60,389 bases of DNA from a bacterium (GTDB lineage: Bacteria > SAR324 > XYD2-FULL-50-16): contig JAHJRI010000274.1 of assembly GCA_018830885.1 (NCBI GenBank), positions 1-60,389 of the forward strand, in the 5' to 3' direction. Position numbers and translations under genes: made by a program. The stretch's first letter is position 1. Every line of letters begins with the position of its first letter. This document shows, in pieces, positions 47,387 through 56,866 of this stretch. Below the pieces are notes generated by a model. That model was not told the origin of the DNA and ran no database searches. It was given only the letters and a program-made list of their open reading frames with translations.

Positions 47387-50300
47387 ATGCAAAAAATAGC
47401 TGTCATCGGGATGTCATGTCTCTTTCCAGGCGCTGTAACGCCGGGTCAGTTCATGAAAAATCTGTATCAAAACAGGGATTCGACATCTCAGCCCACAGAA
47501 AAACAGATGGGCATCGATCCCGCACTGTATTACAGCCCTGTAAAAGGCCAGACGGACAAGTATTACAGTATGAGGGGGGGCTACGTCCGGGACTTCGCTT
47601 TTGATTCCACCCTGTTTGATGTCCCTGCCGAGGAGCTCGAAGGGCTGGATGATATCTATCAATGGTCCCTCTATGTCGCCCGGGAGGCCCTCAAAGACGC
47701 CGGTTATCTTCAAAATCCGTCGTCTCGCGCCGGCTGCGGTGTTATCATGGGAAATCTCTCCTTTCCAACCAAATCCTCCAACCGGCTTTTCTTACCGATC
47801 TATCATCATGTTATGGGGAAGGCTGCCCGTAAATTGACCGGTCTGCAGGAATTAAATCTGAATGATGGCCAGGAAAACCTGCATGGCGACTTCATCCACA
47901 GCCGCATCTCAGGCTATCCCACGGCACTGGTGGCAAAGGCCCTGTCCCTGTCGGGCAGCTATTTTTCAATTGATGCCGCCTGCGCCTCATCTCTCTATTC
48001 AGTGAAGATTGCCTGCGACTACCTGGAGAATGGAAAGGCAGACATGATGCTGGCTGGGGCGGTCAGTGCAGCAGATCCGTTTTTTGTAAACATGGGTTTT
48101 TCGACCTTCACCGCCTATTCTGATCGTGATGAAAGCCGACCCCTGGATCGCAATTCAGGCGGTCTGGTGTCTGGCGAAGGGGCGGGCATGCTTGTCCTGA
48201 AGCGTTATGAAGACGCCCTGAAGGACAGGGACAGGATCTACGCCGTTATCAGCGGAATCGGGCTGTCGAACGACGGCAGGGGAAAATCAGTGCTCAGCCC
48301 CAGCGCTCAGGGGCAGGTGCTGGCCTATGAACGGGCCTATGCCAATGCCCGGGTTAAACCGGAAGCGGTATCCTATATCGAATGCCATGCAACCGGAACA
48401 CCGGTGGGTGATGTTGAGGAGATTGCTTCACTGGCACAGTTTTTTGGACGATATCAGGCACGTCCGCTGATTGGTTCAGTGAAGGCCAATTTTGGACATC
48501 TCCTTACCAGTGCCGGCATGGCCAGTATGCTGAAGGTGATCCTCAGCATGGCGGAAGGACAGATTCCAGCCACTATCCACCTCAAGGATCCGGTGTCGTC
48601 GTCTGACGACGTCATCTCTGCCCGGCAGGTTGTCGCGGAGAACATGGCCTGGCCGGGTGTTCCATCTGTTCGCTATGGAGCTGTCAATGCTTTCGGTTTC
48701 GGAGGCAGTAATGCCCACATGATTTTTGAACGATCAGATGAAAAGAAACTGCTGAAATCCAGGGATGCAATCCTGGCCAGAAAACAGCGTAAGAAAAAGG
48801 AGACACTTCCAGCCATGGCCATTGTCGGCATGGATGCCCATTTCGGATCGAGTAATGGTCTGGATGCGTTCGACTACACGTTGTATACCCAAAAGCAGCA
48901 GTTCAGGCCCCTGCCGGCCAACCGTTGGAAAGGGTTTGAAAAACATGCCGATCTGCTGGCTCGTTTCGGCTTCAGTGGGGAAACTGTTCCCAGGGGGGCG
49001 TTTATTGAGGACTTTAATTTTGATGTGCTGCGCTACAGGATCCCTCCCAATGAAGTAGAGGCCATGATTCCTCAGCAGTTGCTGATGATGAGTGTGGCAG
49101 ACAGGGCAATCCGGGATGCCAGGATAAAAGAGGGTACCCATGTCGCTGTGCTGATTGCAATGGAAGCGGATCCTACCCTGCACCAGTTCCGTGGGAGGAT
49201 TGACCTGGATTGGAAGCTTGAACAGGCGCTTTCTCTCGCACAGCGTGATCTGGATGAGATACAGATGGCGGAACTGCGGACAACCCTCAAGGATGCTCTC
49301 CGAAAAGCGGTGCAGGTCAACGAATTTACAAGCTTTATCGGCAACATCATGGCCAGCAGGATCGCCTCATTATGGGATTTTTCAGGACCGGCGTTCACGG
49401 TTTCCTCGGAAGAGAATTCCGTTTTTAAGGCACTGGAAGTGGCACAGATGCTTCTCAGCAGTGGCGATGCAGAGGCAGTCGTCGTCGGCGGCGTCGACCT
49501 TGCTGGCAACGTGGAGGATGTGCTGATCCGGAACCGAATGATGTCAGCGGTCAATTCTGGAAAAACCTCCTCTGGTATCGAAAAGGATGTCAACGGCTGG
49601 ATGATCGGGGAAGGCGCAGGTGCCATTGTCCTGAAACTGCCCGAAGTGGCGAGAAAGGAAAAGGATCGCTGTTATGCCATGATCGACAGCATCACCCTGA
49701 AAAAGGCGGATGAGGTGACGTCGATGACGTCCGCCTGCAGCGAAAGTTTGCAGAAGGCGGGCTTGAAACCTTCGGATATCGGTTATCTGGAGGTGACCGG
49801 GGCGGAAACTGGGGTGGATGAAAAGATTGACGCATTGCTTGGGGCTTACCGGACCTCCTCTGCCGATCTCAGTTGCGCTGTGGGCAGCGTAACAGCCAGT
49901 TTTGGGCACTGTTTCGCAGCTCTGGGTATGGCCAGTCTTATCCGAACTGCACTGGCGCTTTATCGCCGCTATATCCCTGGCGTACCCGGTTGGGATAAGC
50001 CGAAGCGGAAGGCGACCTGGAAAGGGAGTCCCTTTTATGTGGAAACAGAATCGAAAAGCTGGTTTCTGGATCCAGGTCACTCGAAAAGAGTGGCGGCTAT
50101 CTTTGGCACCGGCCTGGATGGTACCGCGGCCCATCTGATCCTGTCGGAAAACCTGGACCCGAGAAAACGCAGCAGCAGTCTTCTGCAAGAGACGCCGCTG
50201 CGGTTCTTCCCGGTGGCAGCGAATGACAAAAAGGGGCTTTTCCTGAAACTGGCGGATTTGCGGCATGATGTGGCATCGACTGGGAACCTGATCCAGCTGG

Positions 50301-53300
50301 CTGGTGAACAGGCTGAGAAAGTCAAGTTGGACCGGGACGCAAAATACGTCCTGACGATTGTAGGGGATGACAGAACCCGGCTGATACAGGAGATTGATGC
50401 GGCTCTGGAAGGTGCTGAGACCGCTTTTTCAGAGTACAGGGAATGGATCTCACCCGCAGGCAGCTATTTTACGCCCGAACCTCTGGGCAAACGGGGTAAG
50501 GTGGCGTTTGTCTACCCCGGTGCCTTCAACTCCTATCTGGGCATGGGACGGGACCTCTTTCAGATCTTTCCGGAGCTGGTCGATCTTATTTCCACGTACA
50601 CGACGCAGCCTGAACGGATGATAAGGGACCGGTTGATCTATCCCCGCAGTCTGTCCCGTCTTTCAGAGTCTGAAAAGGCCGAAAAACAGTCCGCATTGGA
50701 AAACAACGCCATCGCCATTTTCGAATCCGGGATCAATACCGCTATTCTGAATACCGCAGTTGCCAGGGGTGTTCTGGGAATCCAGCCGGAGATGGTCTTC
50801 GGTTACAGCATGGGGGAGGTCTCCATGAACTTTGCCATGGGCATCTGGGAAAGTACGGATAAGATGAGCAAAATCCTGCATACGCACCCGATTTTTCTGG
50901 AGCGTCTGGCTGGACCGATGAAAGCAGCCCGCGAAGCATGGGGGTTGCCTCCCGGGGATCCGGATCAGACCGAGGTCATCTGGCACTGCTACACCATCAG
51001 TGGCTCTGCCGAACAGGTCCGGGAAGCGGTTGGAGCAGAAGAACAGGTCTATCTGATTATTATCAACTCTCCTGACGAGGTGGTCATCGCTGGCGAAAAG
51101 GAAGCCTGCCGTCGTGTAGTGGCATCGCTGCCTTACCGATATGTCCTGACACCCATGAGCGATACCATCCATTGCGACATTGTCCGACCTGATTATGAGG
51201 CCATTGCCCATCTCCATGACTCTCCGGTCGCCTTTGACCCCGGTATTCCCTTCTATTCCGCTGCCCGCTATGAACCAACACCGCTGACTGCTGAAACCAT
51301 CGCTGATAATATTGCGCAGGTCTACTGTAAAACAATTGATTTTCCCAGGCTGGTCAACCGGGTTTATGAGGATGGCGCCAGGATATTTCTGGAGCTGGGA
51401 CCTAAAGAGGGGTGCTCCAGGTTTATCACCCATACCCTGGGAAATCGGGAACATCTTTCCCTGAGCATGAACCGCAGGGGAGCCGATGATATGACCACCC
51501 TGGTTAAAGTGGTATCAAAACTGCTGAGTCATCGTGTCAATCTGGATCTTTCCCTTCTGGTCCCCCGCGTTACGAATGAGGGTCGCACACCCCCGAAGAT
51601 GATCAAAAGAATCATTCTGGGGAGTGAAGACAAGGTATCGAAGATCCTGGAGACCGATATTCGTTCTCCTTCCAAGCCACAGATGAAGACAATCGTTGAG
51701 GCACCCGATACAACAGCAGCCAATCCCACCCTCGTCTTCGACGTGCAGTCTCAGTTGGCTGCCCACCAGACACAAATCAGTGCCAGCCACCGGGCATTCC
51801 TGAATGCCCGTCATGCGTCGCTTCAGGAACTGCGGGAGAGGATCAGGCTGCAGATCGCAATGTCAGACCATCCGAAGGGGGAACCCGCTCTGGATGGTCA
51901 GCCTGAATCTGATGGATACCCGCTGGAGGAACTCCCTCGACAGAGAGTCAGACCACCGGGTGTTATCTGGGACGAAACAGATCTGCTCGAATTTGCCGGC
52001 GGCAAGATCGCCAATGTTTTTGGTGAGGCGTATGCCGTCATCGATTCATACAAATACCGGGTCAGGCTGCCCCTCCCTCCCTATCTGCTGGTGAACCGCG
52101 TGACAGGGCTGAATGCCAGGAGGGGAGAATTCAAGCCCTCATCGCTGACGACGGAATACGATGTCCCCTACAATGCCTGGTACAGTGTCGATGGACAGAT
52201 TCCCTGGGCGATTGCCAGTGAGGCGGGGCAGTGCGATCTGCTGCTGATCAGTTATCTGGGAATCGATTTCCAGAGCAAGGGTGAACGCTATTACCGCCTG
52301 ACCGACTATACCATGACCTTCATGGACGAGCTTCCCAAAGAGGGCGATACGCTCCGCTATGAGATTCGAATTGAGTCCTTCATGAAATTGGGTGCGGCAC
52401 TCTTTTTTAATTTTTCCTACGATTGTTTCGTCAGGGACAGGTTGATTTACAAGATGACCGGAGGCAGGGCCGGTTTTTCGACGGATGAAGAGCTGGCTCA
52501 GGGAAAGGGGGTTGTCTTCTCCCGAGTTGAGGAGGAAAATCGCCGGCGCATGCCGAAACAGCATTTTACGCCGCTGATCAATTGTGAACGGACCCGTTTT
52601 GACAGGGAGGCCCTGCTGCATATCACCCGGGGGAATGTGGCCGGCTGTCTGGGACCTGTCTATGATCAGCAGGGGGAGAATCCGTCGCTGCGCTTTTCAG
52701 CGGAAGCGATCATGATGCTGGATCGGATCGTTTCCATCGACAGATCCGGTGGTCCCTGGGGCCTGGGGGAGGTGGTGGCGGAAAAAGACCTCGCCCCCGA
52801 TCACTGGTACTTCCCCTGCCATTTCAAGGACGATAATGTGCTGGCAGGAACACTGATTACAGAAGGGTGCGTGCAACTGCTGGAGTTCTATATGCTCTAT
52901 CTGGGGCTTCAGGTTTACACAAAAGATGCCAGGTTCCAGCCGGTGAAAAACCGGCCCTACGTCATTCGGGCCAGAGGACAGATTATACCAACGGACACAC
53001 GCTTCAGCTATCGCATGGAGGTCATCGAGGTGGGCGTGTCGCCCCGAACCTATGCCCGGGCCAATTTTTATATCATCATGAATGACAGGATCATTGTCGA
53101 TTTCAGGGATCTGGGCATCGAAATGGTGGAGAAGGCGCCAGGGCAGGCTGTGGCTGTAAATTCTGCACAATTCGATCGTCACCATATCGATGCATTTGCC
53201 ACCGGATCCCTGTCGGATTGTTTTGGGCCGGAGTATGATATCTATAAGGAGCGCAGGGGGCCCCGCACGCCCAACGGGGACCTGCAGTTGATCAGCCGGG

Positions 53301-54304
53301 TGTTGCGAGTTGACGGACAACGGCATGATTTCAGCCAGCCCGCCAACCTGATTTCAGAATACGATGTGCCGGCAGATGCATGGTTTTATAGAAACAGCGC
53401 TTATCCGGTGATGCCCTATTCGATGATGATGGAAATCGCCCTGCAGCCTTGCGGTTTTTTGGCGGCCTACATGGGCGCCACCATGCTTTACCCGGATTCG
53501 GAGATGTGTTTCAGGAACATGGATTCGGACGCCACGCTGCTCGCCTGTCCTGATATGCGCGGGAAGACGATTACAGCCCATGCCAGACTGTTTAATGTCT
53601 TCAAGGCCGCCGAAACGGTCGGGCTCAATTTCGACTATACGCTCGAAGTCGATGGAGAACCTTTCTATAACGGTACCACCCTCTTCGGATATTTCACACC
53701 ACAGGCACTGGCTATGCAAAAGGGACTGGATCGGGGTGAGATAGTCCCACCCTGGTCTGAAAGGGAAAATATCCCGGGTACACGGGCTGTGGAGATCGAT
53801 TTGAAATCCGCTCAGGCGCAGGGCACCTATTATCGGGCGCAGCCGGCAAAGCCCTATTACTGCCTGAATGGGCCACAACTGGATTTTCTCGATCGAGTCT
53901 GGATCTATGCCGATTCCGGCAAATACGGCCTGGGATATATCCTCGCTTCAAAAAAAGTCGATCCCCGGGACTGGTTCTATCCCTGCCATTTCTTCCAGGA
54001 TCCGGTCATGCCGGGATCTCTGGGAGTGGAGGCGATGATCCAGGCCATGCGACTTTTTGCCCTGCAGCAGGACCTGGGTGCGGATATGAACTCCCCCCTG
54101 TTCACCAGCATACCGGGATTGACACGCTGGAAATATCGGGGACAGATCACCCCCGACAACGAAACCATGGATATCGAAGTCCATATTAAAAAAGTCCTGA
54201 AACACCAGGGACAGATCGTCATCACGGCTGATGCCAATCTATGGAAGAATAAAATGCGGATCTATGAAGTGACCGATGTCGGCATCGCTCTGGTGGAAGC
54301 ATGA
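47387..54304 (+). CDS. pfaC: PfaC-like lipid megasynthase, KS-CLF-AT-DH-DH
   Basis: A 2305-residue synthase of the PUFA/secondary-lipid type. Domains: ketosynthase 1-450 with Cys199 (DAACASS), His334 (HATGT) and His371 (NFGH); a second KS-like fold about 475-920, where the active Cys is replaced by Glu676 (SSEENS), i.e. a chain-length factor; acyltransferase about 1035-1395 with GYSMGEV (Ser1141) and His1262; then four hot-dog folds of the FabA type from about 1530. Folds 2 and 4 keep the active motif CHF (His1812, CHFKDDNVLAGT; His2201, CHFFQDPVMPGS); folds 1 and 3 do not, as in known PfaC dehydratase pairs. No ACP, ketoreductase or enoyl reductase is inside. An AT between CLF and DH is like myxobacterial Pfa3. 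ATG 47387 follows AGGGAAAAAACGG. pfaD is next. Confidence 0.93.
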   Translation: MQKIAVIGMSCLFPGAVTPGQFMKNLYQNRDSTSQPTEKQMGIDPALYYSPVKGQTDKYYSMRGGYVRDFAFDSTLFDVPAEELEGLDDIYQWSLYVAREALKDAGYLQNPSSRAGCGVIMGNLSFPTKSSNRLFLPIYHHVMGKAARKLTGLQELNLNDGQENLHGDFIHSRISGYPTALVAKALSLSGSYFSIDAACASSLYSVKIACDYLENGKADMMLAGAVSAADPFFVNMGFSTFTAYSDRDESRPLDRNSGGLVSGEGAGMLVLKRYEDALKDRDRIYAVISGIGLSNDGRGKSVLSPSAQGQVLAYERAYANARVKPEAVSYIECHATGTPVGDVEEIASLAQFFGRYQARPLIGSVKANFGHLLTSAGMASMLKVILSMAEGQIPATIHLKDPVSSSDDVISARQVVAENMAWPGVPSVRYGAVNAFGFGGSNAHMIFERSDEKKLLKSRDAILARKQRKKKETLPAMAIVGMDAHFGSSNGLDAFDYTLYTQKQQFRPLPANRWKGFEKHADLLARFGFSGETVPRGAFIEDFNFDVLRYRIPPNEVEAMIPQQLLMMSVADRAIRDARIKEGTHVAVLIAMEADPTLHQFRGRIDLDWKLEQALSLAQRDLDEIQMAELRTTLKDALRKAVQVNEFTSFIGNIMASRIASLWDFSGPAFTVSSEENSVFKALEVAQMLLSSGDAEAVVVGGVDLAGNVEDVLIRNRMMSAVNSGKTSSGIEKDVNGWMIGEGAGAIVLKLPEVARKEKDRCYAMIDSITLKKADEVTSMTSACSESLQKAGLKPSDIGYLEVTGAETGVDEKIDALLGAYRTSSADLSCAVGSVTASFGHCFAALGMASLIRTALALYRRYIPGVPGWDKPKRKATWKGSPFYVETESKSWFLDPGHSKRVAAIFGTGLDGTAAHLILSENLDPRKRSSSLLQETPLRFFPVAANDKKGLFLKLADLRHDVASTGNLIQLAGEQAEKVKLDRDAKYVLTIVGDDRTRLIQEIDAALEGAETAFSEYREWISPAGSYFTPEPLGKRGKVAFVYPGAFNSYLGMGRDLFQIFPELVDLISTYTTQPERMIRDRLIYPRSLSRLSESEKAEKQSALENNAIAIFESGINTAILNTAVARGVLGIQPEMVFGYSMGEVSMNFAMGIWESTDKMSKILHTHPIFLERLAGPMKAAREAWGLPPGDPDQTEVIWHCYTISGSAEQVREAVGAEEQVYLIIINSPDEVVIAGEKEACRRVVASLPYRYVLTPMSDTIHCDIVRPDYEAIAHLHDSPVAFDPGIPFYSAARYEPTPLTAETIADNIAQVYCKTIDFPRLVNRVYEDGARIFLELGPKEGCSRFITHTLGNREHLSLSMNRRGADDMTTLVKVVSKLLSHRVNLDLSLLVPRVTNEGRTPPKMIKRIILGSEDKVSKILETDIRSPSKPQMKTIVEAPDTTAANPTLVFDVQSQLAAHQTQISASHRAFLNARHASLQELRERIRLQIAMSDHPKGEPALDGQPESDGYPLEELPRQRVRPPGVIWDETDLLEFAGGKIANVFGEAYAVIDSYKYRVRLPLPPYLLVNRVTGLNARRGEFKPSSLTTEYDVPYNAWYSVDGQIPWAIASEAGQCDLLLISYLGIDFQSKGERYYRLTDYTMTFMDELPKEGDTLRYEIRIESFMKLGAALFFNFSYDCFVRDRLIYKMTGGRAGFSTDEELAQGKGVVFSRVEEENRRRMPKQHFTPLINCERTRFDREALLHITRGNVAGCLGPVYDQQGENPSLRFSAEAIMMLDRIVSIDRSGGPWGLGEVVAEKDLAPDHWYFPCHFKDDNVLAGTLITEGCVQLLEFYMLYLGLQVYTKDARFQPVKNRPYVIRARGQIIPTDTRFSYRMEVIEVGVSPRTYARANFYIIMNDRIIVDFRDLGIEMVEKAPGQAVAVNSAQFDRHHIDAFATGSLSDCFGPEYDIYKERRGPRTPNGDLQLISRVLRVDGQRHDFSQPANLISEYDVPADAWFYRNSAYPVMPYSMMMEIALQPCGFLAAYMGATMLYPDSEMCFRNMDSDATLLACPDMRGKTITAHARLFNVFKAAETVGLNFDYTLEVDGEPFYNGTTLFGYFTPQALAMQKGLDRGEIVPPWSERENIPGTRAVEIDLKSAQAQGTYYRAQPAKPYYCLNGPQLDFLDRVWIYADSGKYGLGYILASKKVDPRDWFYPCHFFQDPVMPGSLGVEAMIQAMRLFALQQDLGADMNSPLFTSIPGLTRWKYRGQITPDNETMDIEVHIKKVLKHQGQIVITADANLWKNKMRIYEVTDVGIALVEA

Positions 54305-54326
54305 TTGACACAGAAAAGGAGAAGCA

Positions 54327-55976
54327 ATGAAAACTGAAGATAACCGGCTTCACTATTTTGGGAAACTGTCAGAGCAGCTGTTCGTCTGGGAAGGACCGGA
54401 ATCATCCCTGGCATTTGATTCGGAGGGGATGTCCAGGGTGCTGCTCAACCTGGATCAACCCTGTTTTGCAGTGAGAAAAGAAGGGCATATCGGATTGACC
54501 AACGAGGGAAAACTGCAGGCAGCGACCCCTTCGGCAGCGGGAGCACTGTCGCTGCTGGCATACAGTCAGCCGTTGACACCTGAGATGCTGGGAGATGATG
54601 CGTTTTGCCGGTTTCATGGCAGCAGCTATGCCTATTATGCCGGCTCCATGGCACATGGTATCTCTTCTGAAAGCCTGGTGACGGCCCTTGGCAGAAAGGG
54701 CTATCTGGCTTCATTCGGGGCCGGCGGCATCACACAGGTGGCGTTGGAAGGAGCCGTTCAGCGCATCCAGAAGGATTTGCCCCATGGGCCATACGCCTTT
54801 AACTTGATCCACAATCCCTTTGCGGAAAACCTGGAACGCATGGCAGCGGAGACCTATCTCAAGTTCGGGGTTCAGACTGTCGAGGCCTCCGCATTTATGG
54901 ATTTGACCCCGTATGTGGTTTACTACCGGGTCGCCGGTCTCAGCCTCAATCCTGAAAACGGGATTGAGATCGGTAATCGGGTGATTGCCAAAGTCTCCAG
55001 GCGGGAAGTCGCGACAAAGTTCATGGAACCGGCACCGGACAAAATTCTGACCCTCCTGCGGGAGCAAAACCTGATTACCGAAGCTCAGGCCCGGATGGCA
55101 AAAAAGGTGCCCGTGGCGGATGATATCACTGTAGAAGCCGATTCGGGAGGACACACCGATAACCGGCCACTGGTATCGCTACTCCCCTCGATGCTTGCCC
55201 TGCGTAATGAAATCCAGGAAAAACAGGGCTATCAGCAGCAGATCAGAGTCGGGGCGGCCGGTGGTATTGGAACCCCGGAGTCCGTTCTGGCTGCCTTCAT
55301 GATGGGTGCGGCGTATGTTGTCACGGGATCTGTCAACCAGTCCTGCCTGGAAGCGGGAACCTCGGACCATGTCCGCAAACTGCTGCCACAGGTGGGCATG
55401 GCAGACGTTTGTATGGCGCCGGCGTTTGATATGTTTGAAATGGGGGGGAAACTTCAGGTGGTGAAAAGAGGAACTCTCTTTCCCATGCGGGCGAAAAAAC
55501 TCAATGACCTCTATCTTGCTTACACATCCATTGACGAGATTCCAGCTGCAGAAAGGGACAAGCTGGAAAAGCAGGTTTTTCAGCGCTCCCTTGATTCGGT
55601 CTGGGACGAGACCATGGCATATTTCAGGGAGCGGGATCCGGAGCAGATCAACAAGGCGCTGGTCAACCCCAGAAAAAAAATGGCCCTCATCTTTCGCTGG
55701 TATCTGGGACTGACCTCTCACTGGGCAAACAGTGGGGAAACGGGCAGGGAAATGGACTATCAGGTGTGGTGCGGACCTTCCATGGGGGCTTTCAACGACT
55801 GGGTCAGAGGCTCATACCTGGAAATCCCTGAAAAACGGCGGGTAACCGATGTGGCGCATCACCTGATGACCGGCGCCGCCTATCTTTATCGGCTGCAACA
55901 ATTGAAACTGCAGCAATTGCGGTTTCCGAACCATTTCAGCCGCTATCGACCGACCAGCCGCTCATTGCCTGGTTAA
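54327..55976 (+). CDS. pfaD: PfaD-type enoyl reductase
   Basis: A 549-residue FMN-dependent enoyl reductase of the PfaD / 2-nitropropane-dioxygenase fold, which reduces enoyl-ACP in PUFA synthases. Characteristic segments: GSSYAYYAGSMAHGISSE, FGAGGITQVALEGAVQRIQ, YAFNLIHNPF, ADSGGHTDNRPLVSLLPS, GAAGGIGTPESVLAAFMMGAAYVVTGS in parts, and the C-terminal WCGPSMGAFNDWVRGSYLE. ATG 54327 is preceded by AAAAGGAGAAGCA. It follows pfaC by 22 nt, so it is co-expressed. A hemerythrin-like gene converges with it. Confidence 0.95.
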   Translation: MKTEDNRLHYFGKLSEQLFVWEGPESSLAFDSEGMSRVLLNLDQPCFAVRKEGHIGLTNEGKLQAATPSAAGALSLLAYSQPLTPEMLGDDAFCRFHGSSYAYYAGSMAHGISSESLVTALGRKGYLASFGAGGITQVALEGAVQRIQKDLPHGPYAFNLIHNPFAENLERMAAETYLKFGVQTVEASAFMDLTPYVVYYRVAGLSLNPENGIEIGNRVIAKVSRREVATKFMEPAPDKILTLLREQNLITEAQARMAKKVPVADDITVEADSGGHTDNRPLVSLLPSMLALRNEIQEKQGYQQQIRVGAAGGIGTPESVLAAFMMGAAYVVTGSVNQSCLEAGTSDHVRKLLPQVGMADVCMAPAFDMFEMGGKLQVVKRGTLFPMRAKKLNDLYLAYTSIDEIPAAERDKLEKQVFQRSLDSVWDETMAYFRERDPEQINKALVNPRKKMALIFRWYLGLTSHWANSGETGREMDYQVWCGPSMGAFNDWVRGSYLEIPEKRRVTDVAHHLMTGAAYLYRLQQLKLQQLRFPNHFSRYRPTSRSLPG

Positions 55977-56035
55977 CGGTCGCTTAAACAGTCATACCGG
56001 AACCAGTCAGCTGTTTCAGACCTTCCACGCGGCCA

Positions 56036-56644
56036 TTAGTGTGCGCGGACTTTTTCGAGTTGCACGCGTTTTTCCTGATACTGATCGCCAAACACTTCTG
56101 CCAGCTGCGTGTCCATCTGCGCCACCAGCTTTTCGCTGTATGCAAGTGTCTCAGGACCCAGACGCGCTTCCTCCTTTTTGAACTCTTCCATAAAGCCTTC
56201 CATTTCCGCTTCTGTAAACGTTTTTCGGGCCATGGGAAAAAAGACATGGTTTTCCCGGTTGAGATGGGCCCGTTGCAATTGATAGAAGTATCCAAGGTTT
56301 TCGAAGAGTTTTGCCCTCTGGACTTCCGACCCTTCCAGATAACCGTCTATGGAGCGAGCAATCGCCTTGACAAAAGTTCTCCCCCGTTCATGCTGTTCCC
56401 TCAGGGATACAATCTGCGGGTCAATGGTGCCGCCTTTTTTTTCCGCCAATTTTAAGAATATGACGTACTCCTCCTTATAATGATGGTAGGTATCCAAAAA
56501 GGTATTTGAAAAATCCAGTGTTTTTTCCAGGAACTCTTTGGGCAGTTTTCCACCGGTCCCCATCAGATCGATGGCAATTCCCAGGGTGTCCAGATACTTC
56601 CGTACAAGGCGGTGTTCATCCACCAGGATATCGATGACTGACAT
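56036..56644 (-). CDS. Hemerythrin HHE domain protein
   Basis: A 202-residue four-helix protein with the HHE cation-binding pattern: VDEHRLVRKYLD, TYHHYKEEYVIF, REQHERGR, and AHLNRENHVFFPMA, giving the His/Glu ligands for a non-heme di-iron site. Such proteins sense or store O2 or protect against nitrosative/oxidative stress. ATG 56644 with TGGAGAACACT is the best start; ATG 56656 also fits. The gene lies between pfaD (convergent) and the sigma-54 activator gene (same strand, 222 nt upstream). It may be a target of that regulator. Confidence 0.88.
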   Translation of the reverse strand: MSVIDILVDEHRLVRKYLDTLGIAIDLMGTGGKLPKEFLEKTLDFSNTFLDTYHHYKEEYVIFLKLAEKKGGTIDPQIVSLREQHERGRTFVKAIARSIDGYLEGSEVQRAKLFENLGYFYQLQRAHLNRENHVFFPMARKTFTEAEMEGFMEEFKKEEARLGPETLAYSEKLVAQMDTQLAEVFGDQYQEKRVQLEKVRAH

Positions 56645-56866
56645 AGTGTTCTCCATTTTTTGGTTTTTGATAAACAAGCAAATCCGCAACTGTCTTCCAA
56701 ACTGATTACTGAAAAAACTGTGCCATGTTACCGTTGAAGCGTTCAAGCGAGCAATAGCAGGCATGGAGCGGTGATGTCGTATCCGGAAAGGGGGGGAAGT
56801 TTAACTGCATTGTCTGCCTGGTTTTCGGCAGAGGGGGATTTCATCGCCTGGAGCCAGGTGCTCGTT

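Noticed and set aside
47387-54304. Internal ACP or ketoreductase domain in the megasynthase
   Set aside because: No LGxDS-type phosphopantetheine site and no Rossmann GxGxxG region was seen between the assigned domains.
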